64,000 nt of DNA from Hexactinellida sp. DTS-2022 (Eukaryota > Porifera > Hexactinellida), in contig JAPNXP010000009.1 in the NCBI GenBank assembly GCA_028753945.1, positions 3,720,001 to 3,784,000 of the forward strand. Direction: 5' to 3'. The position numbers were made by a program, and so were the translations under genes. A model generated the notes under the pieces. It made no database searches and had not been told where the DNA came from. It saw only the letters and a program-made list of their open reading frames with translations. Shown one piece after another: positions 32,683-44,456 of this stretch; the first letter of the stretch is position 1; the number at the start of each line of letters is the position of its first letter.

Positions 32683-33225
32683 CATATGCGAGTCCCGCAC
32701 CCGCCCCGCATCTATTGGTAATTGACCCGCCCCGCCCCGCAAATCCGACTGTATAAACAAATGAACCGGCACTAACCCGCACCTAACTCACAATAACCCG
32801 CGATGAACAGCATTCTCGCCAGGATTATATAATAGTGCGTAAACACCTCGTGACAATGCGTTACAAAAAAAATTACGTCCTTAAGGAATGAGGAAGATGG
32901 CAATACATTTTGGGCGGAAATTTGAATAGCGAATTTCGAGTTTATTATACGGTAATACGAAATAATTTACCATACAATTCGTTTAGTCGCAATATTAAGA
33001 TTATATTCATCCTTAATTATGTTTATGAAACAATAGAGGGGTACATTGTTACAATAGGTGGACACTGCGCCCGCCGAATGAGGCTTAGCGAGAACATTGG
33101 CATCAACCCGCAGGATGAATCTCTGATCCGCACCCGCCCCGCCCCGCAGATATTCTGATCCTTTGACCCGCAAGAACCCGCGAATTGCGGTTCCCGAAAC
33201 CCGCATTTATTAACCCGCCCCGCGC
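32683..33225. repeat. GC-rich inverted MITE-like unit (CCCGCACCCGCCCCGC)
   Basis: Both edges carry clusters of ACCCGCCCCGC and GACCCGC motifs around a plain AT-rich centre. The arrangement resembles a MITE with complex ends. Its boundaries are approximate. Confidence 0.45.
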
Positions 33226-33246
33226 AGTGCGCTATGTCAGAATTGT

Positions 33247-33513
33247 CACAGTGGCGGATTCTTTAAAAATTTCTTGGGGGGCAAAATTGAACTTATCAGA
33301 GCTACTTTTTGATTCCATTATAGAATACTACACTACACATACTAAAACTACAATTTGTCCATGCTAGCTAATACGCGTTCATCCTATTAGAATTTCCAAT
33401 AAATTATAATATCTTTCTTGTTTACAAATTAATTTTAGTTATTCTAATGTTGATATACTGTGGGGCAATTGCCCCCCCCCCCCCCCCCACGCCCCCCGAG
33501 GAATCCGCCGTTG
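33247..33513. mobile_element. hAT MITE with GGCGGATTC ends
   Basis: Ends are CACAGTGGCGGATTC and, reversed, CAACGGCGGATTC. Flanks AGAATTGT and AGAATTGA form an 8-bp duplication with one mismatch. It includes a poly-C run at 33471-33488. Confidence 0.65.
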
Positions 33514-33622
33514 AGAATTGATCAAGATTATTTACTTTGTGTTGATCAATACGTATTTTACATTGATCGAGCACCAATATTTAACCCAATTTGTTGATTT
33601 TGTCCCGATTAAGCGGAGTTTA

Positions 33623-34374
33623 TCCCAATTATCCGAATTTTTTAGTATATATTGTTTAAATACAACATGACAATTGTTTCAATACAACATTTTGTTCTAC
33701 AAATTACTAATTGTTACAATTACTACTCAATTAGTTAGGAAATTAAATTTTTAATAGTCACAATCGTATACATTCAACAACATCCCATTCTGCACCATAA
33801 ATATGACTAAATATATCGAAATTAATAATAGTAACATTCAAAACGATGACATTCCAAAACTGATACATGGCATCGCGACCAAAAAATAATGCATCATCTG
33901 TGGCATATCGGTGTGCCGTTTATCGCGCCACTTATAGACTATACATCGAAAAACTGCAAAATATGATGTATTTAGAGCCAAATTGAATTTAAAGGTATTA
34001 TATCTGACGTTAAATCGGAAAGAGCCTACCTCAGATGTTGCTACACCAATGAGGGGAAATGATGCAACATACTCGTGTTGGAAAAGTGTAAGTTGATTAT
34101 ATTACAATAATTGTTCATTTATTTAATTTCTTTTCTTTTCAAATTTAAGTAAGCCGTTCATGAAATTAGGAATATTATATATCTAATTGTAAGTACAATT
34201 GAGTTCTCGGGATAGCTAGTCAGATTTTGCATTAAATTTGCTTGCTAATAGGCGATATTGCTGTCATAGGAACTTAGTTAAAATTAAATGCTCTCTTGGG
34301 ACCTGAAAGTAACTTGCTAATAGAGTAATTCACATACATTTTTCACAGATTTCATCAGCATCTTCTCAGAAAAC
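33623..34374. other. Non-coding stretch
   Basis: No gene is recognised. TTGCTTGCTAATAGGCG near 34240 resembles one end of the MITE at 43224. Confidence 0.4.
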
Positions 34375-34521
34375 ATGGAATATCTGCAAGAAGCACTATT
34401 GGGAATAAGATCAAAGAACACAAGAATCGAGGTAGCGTCTACCACAGCAACAAGTGAAGAGGACATATGTCCCAACATTGAGAGGGATGCATTGAATGAT
34501 AATTGCAAAGAACCCCTTAAT

Positions 34522-35065
34522 CAGCGATTCCCAACCTTTTTCAACCGTGGACCAGAGTGGACCATGGGTCGATGGGTCATGGGTCATGGGTCAGATGGGT
34601 CACCTAAATAGATGGGTCAGATGGGTCATGGGTCACGGCTCCATGACCCATGACCCATGACCCATTTGGAATTTCAATGTTCTTCAGTTAAAATACGAAT
34701 CACTCATCATCATCATTATTATTATAACATTGATGTGCATTGAAAGACTAAACATATTCGACATTGCAACAAGTAGGTTTGTTGAGGTAATTATACTGTT
34801 ATTCTGTTATTCTGTTAACGTTACAGTATAGTGTATAGAAATTTAAAATTGTGTGATGGGTCAATGGGTCAATGGGTCATGGGTCAGAAATGGGATGGGT
34901 CAGATGGGTCATGGGTCACCAATGTTGACCCATGGTCCACTCTGCCGTGGACCCATATAGTCATTCTGTGGACCCCCTCCCATTGGCCGTAATACGTCCT
35001 GTGGACCCCCTATATCCATTCGTGGACCCCTAAGGGGTCCATGTACCCCAGGTTGGGAACCACTG
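34522..35065. mobile_element. hAT MITE (CAGCGATTCCCAACC ends) in hAT-1
   Basis: The ends CAGCGATTCCCAACC and GTTGGGAACCACTG are inverted. Flanks CCCTTAAT (34514-34521) and CCCTAAAT (35066-35073) form an 8-bp duplication with one mismatch. It hosts another MITE at 34553-34944. Confidence 0.88.
34553..34944. mobile_element. hAT MITE of GATGGGTCATGGGTC repeats, nested
   Basis: The ends CAGAGTGGACCATGGGTC and GACCCATGGTCCACTCTG are exact inverses. CCGTGGAC is duplicated exactly at 34545-34552 and 34945-34952. Both halves are made of ATGGGTC-type short repeats. It entered after the MITE that contains it. Confidence 0.93.
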
Positions 35066-35151
35066 CCCTAAATGATACACCCCTAGATGAGAACGAAGAA
35101 CCCCTAGATGATACCGAAGAACTGATTTATAATTGCGAACAACCCCTAAAC

Positions 35152-35465
35152 CAGGGGTTCTTAACCGAAACAATCATGTTACCCCCCTTTCGAAATTCTA
35201 GACATTTCCCCCCCCATAATTGTTAACTGTAAATTGTATTATATTATTCATTCCAAACAAAAGAGAATATTAATAAGAATCAGTAGTAAACTTATCGTGT
35301 TGTATAGTAATTAGCTACTTGTATATTTTGGTCACCTTTGTATGTATTTATGTAATTTTACTTTGTAGATATATTATAAGGTATGACCAAATTGTTAAAA
35401 AATTTTCCCCCAAATCCTCCAAATTCTCCCCTAGGGGGGAATTCCCCCCCGGTTGAGAACCCCTG
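35152..35465. mobile_element. hAT MITE (CAGGGGTTCTTAACCG ends) in hAT-1
   Basis: The ends CAGGGGTTCTTAACCG and CGGTTGAGAACCCCTG are inverted. CCCTAAAC is exactly duplicated at 35144-35151 and 35466-35473. C-rich patches flank an AT-rich centre. Confidence 0.93.
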
Positions 35466-37661
35466 CCCTAAACGATAACGAAGAACCCATAGGCGAGCCC
35501 AAATATGAGAGCCAAGAACATATCGATCCGTGTGAAGGCAACTTTGAGAAGGATGTGGCTATCTGTCGTGGATTTGAAATTCACCAAAATGAGAAAATTC
35601 TTTGAGGCTGAAGGTGAAAAGATCCTAGTAGTTCGGTGTATTTTACACCACCAGAGACGAATTCTGCAAATACCGGAAATACTTTATTGAAAGATTCTCC
35701 GACTCAGACCCAAGAATTGGATGAAGAATATGATATACCCAAAATGAAATATTAATAGACGATTTTAAGAAATGGCTGACAACAATTAATGGAGGCTGGT
35801 ATAATGAAGAAACAGCAAAAAAGGCTTCTTCAATCATCACAGAGATGTTAAATGAGTTAACACTAATGCAAGTATTGGACTCGACTACAGTATGTGATTA
35901 TTCACATTAATAATCAATCAATGGCGCTGTAGTGCGGAAGGTTTGAGCATTTACTGCGTTATTTCTCTTCGTTCCTCTTCTATTTAGATGACAAAAACAG
36001 AAACTACTTTCCGTGTGAGAGGTACAAAGAGCTGGATCCAAAAATTGCAAGGTGATTTTACAATTATTACAAATTTGAGTACCGTATTGTTTGAATTGTG
36101 CATTATTTATTCGTGGGCCAAATTTAACCTGAAATCTTTTTAAAATCCAGAAAAATATTTGGAGGGTTCTAATGGCCAAAAAATATGGTCAGTAATTACG
36201 CCAAGAGATTACCAGAAATTTGAGCATTATTAAATCAAAAGGTCAATATTTCAGTCTAACCCTTGATGAATGGACATCCTTGCAAAACAAAAGATATCTC
36301 AATATTAATATACACGGCATTGAGTTCTTTTGGAACTTAGGATTGGTAAGGATTGAGGGAAGATTTTCTTCAGAGGCTTGTTCCAAGTTAATCTCATTCA
36401 AACTAAAAGAATTTGGAATAGAATTCGAAACAGATATAATTTCTATCACAACAGACGGTGTTCAATGATGAAGAAGTTGGGACGAATAATACCCAATTGT
36501 CAGCAGTTATGCTACGCACATGGACTCCAGCTTGTAATACAAGACGTTTTCTATCAAAAGAAACCTAAAGAAACTGAAGAAATTTGTTTAGTACAAGCGA
36601 AACCGATGAAGATGAAGACATGGAAATGTTTGATGATTTTAATGATGATGGATGCATTGTTTCAGAATCGATGGACCCTCAGAATGCTCTTGCACTAAAT
36701 TTTGATATATCCAAAATAGTAACCAAAGTACGTAGAATTGTGAAAATCTTCAAACGATCACCTTTGAATAATGAAACTTTGCAAAAGTATGTGAAAGAGA
36801 CTTTTCCAAATGGACTGAATGCGGTACTTGATTGTAAGACTCGATGGAGCTCACTTGCTAATATGCTCGAGAGGACAATTAAGATTAAATTATCAATTCA
36901 AAAAGCACTTTTAGATCTTGGTGAAGATATATATCTTAGCGACCAATAAATTGCGGTTATCTCTTCAATAGTTGAAGCTTTGAATCCAATTAAGATTGCT
37001 TTAGAAGCTCTATGTAGAAGAGATACAAATTTAATTACAGCTGAAGCAACTGTAAAATTTCTATTGGAAGATATTCAGAAATCTAACACACATTATCATG
37101 CACAAATCCTGGAGGCATTAAGCCAGCGGATGGTTCAAGAGAGATACACTGAAGTTTCAGTGATACTTCAATACCTACATAACCCTTCGGCGCGACTTGC
37201 AAAAAAGGCTGTAGTAAACACATTTTGTGCTGATTTGTTATCAAGAACGAGAAGAAAAGGGATTGAAGATGAGGAACTTGTGAGTGAAAAAGTATCAATG
37301 GTACCTTACTCTCCTAATACGTCTGAAACTATATCTGACCTAGATGATATCTCCCTCGCAAAAAGATTACAATTAGCGATAGACGCATCTATGAGAAAGC
37401 CAGAGGATACACAAGTTCAACAATCAGTATCCAATATATTGAAATATGAACTTACTATTGGAGAACAGCAGGAAAACGAGGATATCATTTGGAAAAGGTA
37501 TATCAAATGCTACTAACAATACCTGCAACCTCATCGAAGCGGAACGAGCATTTTCTTGTTCGGCATATTTATGCAACAAATTTAGGACAAGACTCGGTCA
37601 TAGTACTTTGGATACGCTGGCATTCATAAGGATGAAAAAAAAAAACGGAGGACTAAACTAA

Positions 37662-37900
37662 TATATACAAAATTCAAAAATAATTCATTCATTTTCATCT
37701 TGTATCCCTATATTATATTTTCATTCTACCAGACTATAATAACATCATTAAACAAATTTAACTAATGCTAGAGAGACAACTATCATTATAAATCAAGGGA
37801 ATCCCGGGATTCCCGGGATTCAATTATGGAAATCCCGAAATCCCGGGATTATGAAAAGAGTCCGGGATTAAAAACCCTATGTACTTAGAGTAATTTTACA
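37662..37900. repeat. AATCCCGGGATT repeats, possible hAT terminus
   Basis: Between 37798 and 37880 several AATCCCGGGATT units precede AAAAACCCTATG. The reverse, CATAGGGTTTTTAATCCCGG, looks like a hAT end. No matching left end was located. Confidence 0.45.
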
Positions 37901-38178
37901 ATGTGGAATTCAAATCTGCTATCAGAATAAATATATTAACATTGCATCTTAATGATCACTAATTAATTATTTAATTAAATAATTATATATTTAATGAGTT
38001 TAACGCCTCCATAAAAATGTAAATTCGAAAATTTTGCTGTTTTATTATACTTTACATTTCGTTTCATGCAAATTGCCATTTTGTAGAATCTACTAATGTT
38101 ATTATGCATGGTATAACCTCAAATGTATGAATACAATTTATTTTTGTTCAAATACTTTTGGCCGGTTAGTGTATATAG
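37901..38178. mobile_element. mariner-like MITE, right part
   Basis: It ends TACTTTTGGCCGGTTAGTGTA. Its body (AATGAGTTTAACGCCTCCAT..., CCATTTTGTAGAATCTACTAATG) matches the copies at about 49880-50121 and 59790-60352. The left terminus is missing. Confidence 0.65.
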
Positions 38179-38457
38179 TATTAATCAGCAGCAGGTGTCC
38201 AATGGTTCTTTTGTGAAAATCAAACTAGCCATCCAGATAACAATCCAGTCCTCCAGATATTAAGCCAGTCCTCCAGATGAAATCTTACAATATTCCCTAT
38301 AAAGATAATACAAAGCAAGAAATACTAAACGAACAGACGAATATCAAAAATTATAGCAGTATTACCTACTAATTTTTTTTCAGTTTTCGTTTGTCCATAC
38401 CCTTAGGAATAACCATTGACCATTGATTTTTAACTATATTAGCTAGAAAACAGTTAA
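38179..38457. other. Non-coding gap
   Basis: No recognisable feature. A short repeated phrase CCAGTCCTCCAGAT occurs twice near 38244-38279. Confidence 0.4.
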
Positions 38458-39100
38458 CTACAAATACAAGTTTCTTAAGGATGTGGCAGCCATCAATTGA
38501 ACAGAACTAACAGCTATTATTCCAGAAATCACAGATATTACAATCCAAAACAGAACTAGTTGAGAGCGCGACAAGAATTTTCCTAGATGGTCCCTCCAAT
38601 ACTTCGCCATCAGTTCATTATTATTCTTTATGGTAATAAAAATCTTCCAAACGATAACAATAGATTCTAATACCATCTCAGAATTGTATTTCAAGGACCC
38701 GCGATCAGAGAGGTCTAAAAGCTTAAATTGAGATATAGATAGATATCGTCTATAAGTACTTTATCAATAGTTAAAAGAAATTTCGGCATATATGACACGA
38801 CTTGCTACGGTTCAAGTATTGGTGTGTTAATTAGCCCGCAATAATTGCTAAGGACCTGGATACTACACTCAATGATAGATAGGTCTGATATTGCATTCAA
38901 AAATGGCTCTAAATCAATCTCGCAGTCAAATTCTACGCTGTCCACAGAAGAGAATGCTTCTATGAACTCTTGTAAAGAAGATGTTCTAGATACAGTCTGA
39001 CTGGAAAACAAGTTTAAGATGGTGGAAACTTTAAGACGACGCTCCGGTTCCAAGATCTGAAGATAAGAAACATGATAGTTGGAACCTGATATTTACTTAG
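38458..39100 (-). pseudogene. P-type transposase C-terminal fragment, copy P4
   Basis: Minus-strand pieces follow the P5 order: SYLQILEPERRLKVSTILNLF (near 39070-38995), FLNAISDLSIIECSIQVL (38910-38850), and MVLESIVIVWKIFITIKNNNELM (38680-38610). The upstream two thirds and the terminal repeats are missing. Confidence 0.75.
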
Positions 39101-39179
39101 ACTTTACAACTTTAATAAAACTAAACTACAGTAAAGCCTAGCTATTTAACCGCGCCTAACTGGCTGTCAAATGTCCCTG

Positions 39180-39867
39180 TTATCGTCTACGTGTTTGTGC
39201 TCTTTGTGATGTTACTGCTTCAGCGAGGACTTATCTACTTCGCGCTCCGCCACCGCTCTCTCAGCCAACTTACGCCACCTCACTCCCTACTACACTCTCC
39301 CTTTCCGACAGACTCATTCCGCCACTGCCTCCACATCCTTCTATACGCCACCCAACCCCGGACGAATCCTGAGATATCAGCCCCGCCCCTACAGACGGAA
39401 GCGAGCAGGCAGACGGAAGAAGAAACATATTCCCGTCATCGTGACTGATGTAGCGTAAGCTTAATCGTGTTAATTCATTTTCATATAGTGAACCTCATAA
39501 CCTGGTCTGTATACCTACTACCAACTGGCATCTTCCCACTATCCTGAATTTGAATTTTAGGAGCGTGGTAAATAAATTAGATGAAATTACCCACCTTGAT
39601 TTCCACTGTGTCGATGTAGCCGGTGTCACTGAGACATGGCTATCCGATACAGTCCCTCCATCCATCACTACAATCGATGGATACTCCTGTGAGAGGAGGG
39701 ACAGAGTGGAAAAGAAAGGCGGCGGTGTGCTAGCCTACAATAGAGAAATATTCCGTATAACAGACTGGGTTATTTGGAGTGTAATGATATTGAGTCTCTC
39801 TGGGTCTTTGTGAGGGACAAATGTATGCCCCGCCAATCTGATTGTCGTTGTCGTCTGATTGTCGTTG
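39180..39867 (+). pseudogene. LINE 5' fragment with endonuclease start
   Basis: The frame near 39545-39760 reads LNFRSVVNKLDEITHLDFHC...TETWLSDTVPP...GYSCERRDRVEKKGGGVLAY, the first part of the APE-type endonuclease typical of CR1/Jockey-like LINEs. The more GC-rich frame 39191-39448 upstream may be part of its leader or ORF1. It stops at the palindromic element starting at 39868. No reverse transcriptase domain is present. Confidence 0.7.
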
Positions 39868-40626
39868 TAAAATATATCGAAATTATAAATGGAATGTTGA
39901 CACATTCCTCGGTTGCCATGGAAAATGTATATTTCCTAAAATGTGCCATAACTCAAAAAATATGAATGTTATGTAAACTAGGCTTGTACTGATCTATCCG
40001 GAATTGGTAACTTCCTATCCATCGATAATACATTTTATATGCCTAACTTCAATAATCTTTGAGATAGTGAGTCATTACCTAATAATGAATTAAGTGTTAA
40101 TTATCTCATTATCTCAAAGATTATTGAAGTTAGGCATATAAAATGTATTATCGATGAATAGGAAGTTACCTATTCCGGACTGATCAGTACCAGTCTAGTT
40201 TACATAACATTCATAGTTTTTGAGTTATGGCACATTTTAGGAAATATACATTTCCATGGCAACCGAGGAATGTGTCAACATTCCATTTATAATTTCGATA
40301 TATTTTATTCTACTACTTCTGGGTATAACCATGTTCCAATTTTGAACATTTATAACGCGGTAACAATGTTAAAAGTATGGTAGAAAAACAAGATAATTCG
40401 CAACCAAAATAACCATAACGTCATCAGATGATGACATATCACAATTCTGGAGGGTGCTATGTATACCTGGATACCATATTCCTATATAGTTATAATACAC
40501 TTTTCAGCTCTATCATTGCTAATTATTCGAATAAAGATCAATTCTCCATTTTGAAAATTAGTAGTTGGCCTCTTTGTTTTATGGCTTTCTCGGCGACATA
40601 TATAGCCGTATATTAAGTAGGCCATG
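39868..40626. mobile_element. Palindromic element, truncated copy
   Basis: It matches the complete palindrome at 56074-57154 over about 760 bp and lacks the outer part of one arm. Its central spacer (AGTCATTACCTAATAATGAA...) reads in the opposite orientation to the other copy, so the two are inverted relative to each other. The right end ...TTAAGTAGGCCATG is complete at 40626. Confidence 0.85.
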
Positions 40627-40857
40627 GGGCTACTAATTAAACCTTTCTTTCTTCTTTCTTTTCCTTAAAGATTTTCCAAAGAAATAATAGAATCTGAACA
40701 AATTCGGAGGTATGGGATTTGAATGCTGGGCTGCGTTGTTCATTTTAAATAGCCAGTGCTGCAACAGTGGACTGCTTGAATGTAATGCTTAATCTGAAAT
40801 GAATGGGAGAAATTGTCAAAGATTCAATGAATAGTATATATATATACATATACTATA

Positions 40858-41012
40858 ACAAAATACTTATATGGAGCTGAGTTACTGGTAACTGAAGTAG
40901 GTTTTTATTTATGTCTAAATTTCATTTCTGAGCTTATGGGTCTTTTAGAATTGAAACACTCCCTTATATGGCTGTTCAGTTATCAGTAACTGAGCTCCAT
41001 ATAAGTAATCTG
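40858..41012 (+). mobile_element. 155-bp hAT MITE, copy 2
   Basis: Nearly identical to 5991-6145. ATACTATA is exactly duplicated at 40850-40857 and 41013-41020. Confidence 0.9.
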
Positions 41013-41060
41013 ATACTATAATTAACATTTATGGGTTGACTAAAATTTCAAAAAGTAGAT

Positions 41061-41519
41061 TTAACCTGTAATTCCCTGAGTAAGGAGATTGCACCAAAAG
41101 TGCATCAAACTCCTCAGCAGATGATGATATAGTTTGGGTACCTGTAGCTTGCGTCTTTTCGATGAAATACTTTCAATATTCTTGAAAGTTAAAGACGATG
41201 CTCCTGGAGAATTGCGACAATCCGTGTTGAAAACTTCCCTCAAATTTTCAGAAGATTCATCAGCTACTCGTTAGATTTTATTTGCTAATAAAATACTTCC
41301 TGAATTGTATTCATTTTGCGAATGATCATGATGTTTTGTAATGTCCAATAGGTTTTCTGAAGCCGAAACTTTGGCTAATGCACCACAACCAGATTTATTT
41401 GCGAGAGTATGTCGAAGATAAATTGTTCCTTTGTTTTCATGATATTTGACATATCGATACCCATCTGAAAGATAGTTTATCGAATTTAGCTTCTTGCCCT
41501 CAACTGTTGAAAATTCCAT
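41061..41519 (-). pseudogene. MULE transposase N-terminal fragment (MULE-RING family, copy C)
   Basis: The minus start MEFSTVEGKKLNSINYLSDG at 41519 opens a FLYWCH-like finger (YRYVKYHENKGTIYL..KSGCGALAKV...KHHDHS), colinear with the N-terminus of the copy at 27174 (MEFTEQEYKRSV). The second frame, 41243-41061 (MREVFNTDCRNSP...FKNIESISSKRRKLQVPKL), continues into the linker. The catalytic core and the RING are absent. Confidence 0.75.
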
Positions 41520-41585
41520 TTAGATATTGCACAAGTTCAATGCAATTGTGTTTTATAATCATGTAAACGCTTTCATTAATGTACA

Positions 41586-43086
41586 TCTATACTATTAAAA
41601 CACAAACCTGTATATGTGTATATGTGTATATATATTTTTCCGAGTTGATTGAAGAAAGTGGGTCTGACTGAATGGTGGAAAATGGTGGAAAATGGTGGAA
41701 AACTACTTGACTGAATGGTGGAAAATGGTGGAATTTCTGAATTTTCGTCGAAATGACTGAATGGTGGAAAGTGGTGGAATTTCTAAAAATCGACTGAAAG
41801 GTGGAAAATGGTGGAAAACGACTGAATGGTGGAAAATGGTGGAAAACGACTGAATGGTGGAAAATGGTGGAAAATGACTGAATGGTGGAAAATGGTGGAA
41901 AATGACTGAATGGTGGAAAATGACTGAATGGTGGAAAATGGTGGAAAACGGTGGAAAACGCCTGAATGGTGGAAAATGGTGGAAAAACGGGGGCTGACTG
42001 AATAGTGGAATCTAGTGGAATCTTTTACTGGATAGTGGAATCGAGTGGAATTTGACTGAATAGTGGAATCGAGTGGAATTTGATTAAATTGTTAAACACT
42101 ACGTATATGCTATAAGCTACGTGTGTATCATATTACGTTAATTTTCGCCCATCTAAAATTGTTTGCAATGATTGAACTAGTGTTGTGCATGAAGTGGCAC
42201 AATATGATACTATATTATTATTCTTACTAATCATCTCTATTGAACTGCCCAATGAATACCAACTGGATTTGATAAGGAATTGTTGATAAATAATGTTAAT
42301 AAGACGTGTCTAAATAACATGGTAACAAAGCCTAACTAATAAATCCCATTGTGTCACTTCATGCACAACACTAGTTCAATCATTGCAAACATTTACATGG
42401 GCGAAAATTAACGTAATATGATACACACGTAGCTTATAGCATATACGTAGTGTTTAACAAATTAATCAAATTCCACTCGATTCCACTATTCAGTCAAATT
42501 CCACTCGATTCCACTCGATTCCACTATTCAGTCAAAGATTCCACTAGATTCCACTATTCAGTCAGCCCCCGTTTTTCCACCATTTTCCACCATTCAGTCG
42601 TTTTCCACCATTTTCCACCATTTTCCACCACTCTCGGATGTTTTCCACCATTTTCCACCATTCAGTCAGACCCAAGAAAGTGGACGGTTTCCAAATTTGA
42701 TTTTTGGCATATAGGGGTAACTTTTGGCACCCACCAACAAGTTGAGGTTTCCACTCAAAATTTCTCACACCCACAAGTTATGACGTCATTGTCACATTTC
42801 GAGAACCCTGAAAATTCACTTAATCGTGTGAAGAGATAAAAATCTGAAAATTTAATAGAACATGTATATTAATGATGCGGACACGTTGGTCGCATCAGAT
42901 TGCCACTTTGCTTACTCATTATCGCATGATTACGTAGTCACTAAATTTCACATTGTTAAATTCGACTATTTTTGGCCTATTTAGGCTTTATAATCAATAT
43001 TAGTAGTATATAAACACATCAACGCGAAGCGGTTGGTGTGTGTTTGTGTTCTGCCGAGAAGCGACCTAACAAGCGTAGCGCGCTAG
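41586..43086 (+). mobile_element. Non-autonomous Helitron, copy C
   Basis: The 5' end TCTATACTATTAAAACACAA follows A at 41585. The 3' end carries the CGCGAAGCGGTTGGTGTG block, a terminal hairpin, and CTAG at 43086 before T. Without the insertion at 41661-42673 it is about 490 bp and closely matches copy B. There is no coding capacity. Confidence 0.88.
41661..42673. mobile_element. Foldback element with GGTGGAAAATGGTGG arrays in Helitron C
   Basis: AAGAAAGTG is exactly repeated at 41652-41660 and 42674-42682. Arms begin GGTCTGACTGAATGGTGG and consist of tandem GACTGAATGGTGGAAAATGG-type units of about 27 bp. These then grade into GACTGAATAGTGGAATCGAG-type units, followed by about 120 bp of unique inverted sequence around a 150-bp centre. 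The left array is longer than the right. The 9-bp duplication suits a MULE-mobilised element. Confidence 0.9.
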
Positions 43087-43223
43087 TAATACATAATACA
43101 TAATATTTATAGACACACTTCAATTCTCAACAGATAGAATCCATTTAAATATAGAAATGATAATAGCGCATATATTTAGTTAATCAAGATACTTTTGTGT
43201 CTCCTTGGAAATAAATGTTAATA

Positions 43224-43396
43224 CTGTAGTGTTCGCCTAATAGCAATTGCTCTAATACCAATATTGCTCTATTAGCAAGGTATTTTCTGTCCCCAAGCGA
43301 GCATTTAATGTTATTTTTGTTCCCCTAATAGCAAGTTCGCCTATTAGCAAGCAAATTTCGTGCAAAACGCGACTTGCTATTAGGCGAACACCACTG
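43224..43396. mobile_element. MITE with GTGTTCGCCTAATAGCAA ends
   Basis: The termini CTGTAGTGTTCGCCTAATAG and, reversed, CAGTGGTGTTCGCCTAATAG are inverted. Further GCCTATTAGCAAG motifs lie inside. A Tc1/pogo-type origin is plausible from the CAGT end. Confidence 0.65.
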
Positions 43397-43454
43397 TTGT
43401 TGACAAATGCAAAATGTATTTATGTATTTTAGAAAATACATAAATACATACCAT

Positions 43455-43801
43455 ATATAAGGCCATATAAATTAAATTACTTGTTTATCTTCCCCGTCCG
43501 TCCCAGTTTTCACCATCCGTCCGGATTTATTTCATTATTATCTTACGAACCTAATCTTACAAAATATTAGCTCTAAACATGTGTAAAGTACTCCTAATCT
43601 ATCAATTTTTAATAAGTCTTGTATTTTATAACATTAGTTAATAATTTGAACATTGTTATGTGATTTTAAAAGAAAATTTATTGTTTAGCACAGGATGATG
43701 CTATTTGCATCTGAATGAAATAAAAAAATAAAAATACAATCCTGTCCGCCGTCCGTAGTTTCTGAAAAATGGTAAACAATTTATATATTTACCTGGCCTA
43801 A
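43455..43801. mobile_element. MITE-like unit with TAGGCCA-type ends
   Basis: AAGGCCATATAAATTAAATT at the left and an inverse ATATATTTACCTGGCCTAAG at the right enclose CCGTCCGTCC blocks. A partial relative lies at about 25388-25516. Confidence 0.45.
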
Positions 43802-43809
43802 GGGAACGC

Positions 43810-43985
43810 GGAATTAGACCCAAATTATTTCGGAAATGACACAAAACTTTAACAGGATTTAGAGCCAAATTTGTGATATCGGAAATTGACCCAAAAGTTC
43901 TTAAGTAGGAATTTGACCCAAAATGGTGATTACGGAATTTGAACCAAAATTTTAACTGGATTTTGACCCAAAATTCTGAAATAGG
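43810..43985. repeat. Degenerate tandem repeat around TTTGACCCAAAAT
   Basis: About six units of roughly 30 bp share GGAATTTGACCCAAAATT. They are strongly diverged. Confidence 0.65.
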
Positions 43986-44456
43986 ATGAATCCAATTGTT
44001 TTAAAGTGATCGATCACTTGCCTTAAATCTAAAATTTACATGAGTGCCGAAAGCATCTTCCTTAGAAGGCGCTATATTTTGGTGGTTGGTAGATTGATAG
44101 CCTCCAAAAGAACATGCTGGCTGCACAGATGTTATTTTACATATTTTCTTCACGTCACACTATAAAGGTGTTTCGGAAGGTAACGACCATTAGGTGTTGG
44201 AAGTTTCGTTTTATCTCACTTCATTTCAGAGATATTTTTGTTTAGAATGAATATAATTGGTTATGAGTCAACATTTTTTCCGTGCATATTGTGTTCTTCA
44301 AAGGCTAACCAATACATTCGCAATGTCGAATATACAAAATTGTAAAACACATTTTTTTGATGATGTCATGATCACCCCAAGGTGTTAAGACCGTTTGTAG
44401 ATGTGGTACGTGACGAAGGATCAATTGGTAGATTGTTTCCATCATGTATCTCTGAG

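Larger units (their letters stand above)
32344..33622. mobile_element. pogo-like MITE enlarged by GC-rich insertions
   Basis: The ends CTACTCCGCTTAATTGGGAC (32349 onward) and GTCCCGATTAAGCGGAG (about 33600-33618) are inverted, and resemble the CTCCGCTTAAT ends of the MITE at 60615. The intervening 1.2 kb includes a GC-rich repeat rich in CCCGCCCCGC (about 32683-33225) and a hAT MITE at 33247. Confidence 0.5.
34375..37661 (+). pseudogene. Broken hAT transposase (hAT-1), N-terminal part split by MITEs
   Basis: An acidic, weakly repeated N-terminus (MEYLQEALLG.. with (E)PLNxxLND motifs, 34375-35540) is followed by a hAT catalytic region. FSLTLDEWTSLQNKRYLNINIHG and IISITTDGVQ lie in 36220-36468, then CQQLCYAHGLQLVIQDVFY, VLDCKTRWSSLANMLER (36800-36880), and the C-terminal dimerisation segment NLIEAERAFSCSAYLCNKFRTRLG (about 37530-37600). 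The frame changes near 36470, 36590, 36950 and 37500, and stops occur near 35600-35900. MITEs at 34522 and 35152 have 8-bp duplications in this gene. A third foreign block may lie at about 35900-36180. AATCCCGGGATT repeats at 37798-37880 could be its right end. It is dead. Confidence 0.8.
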
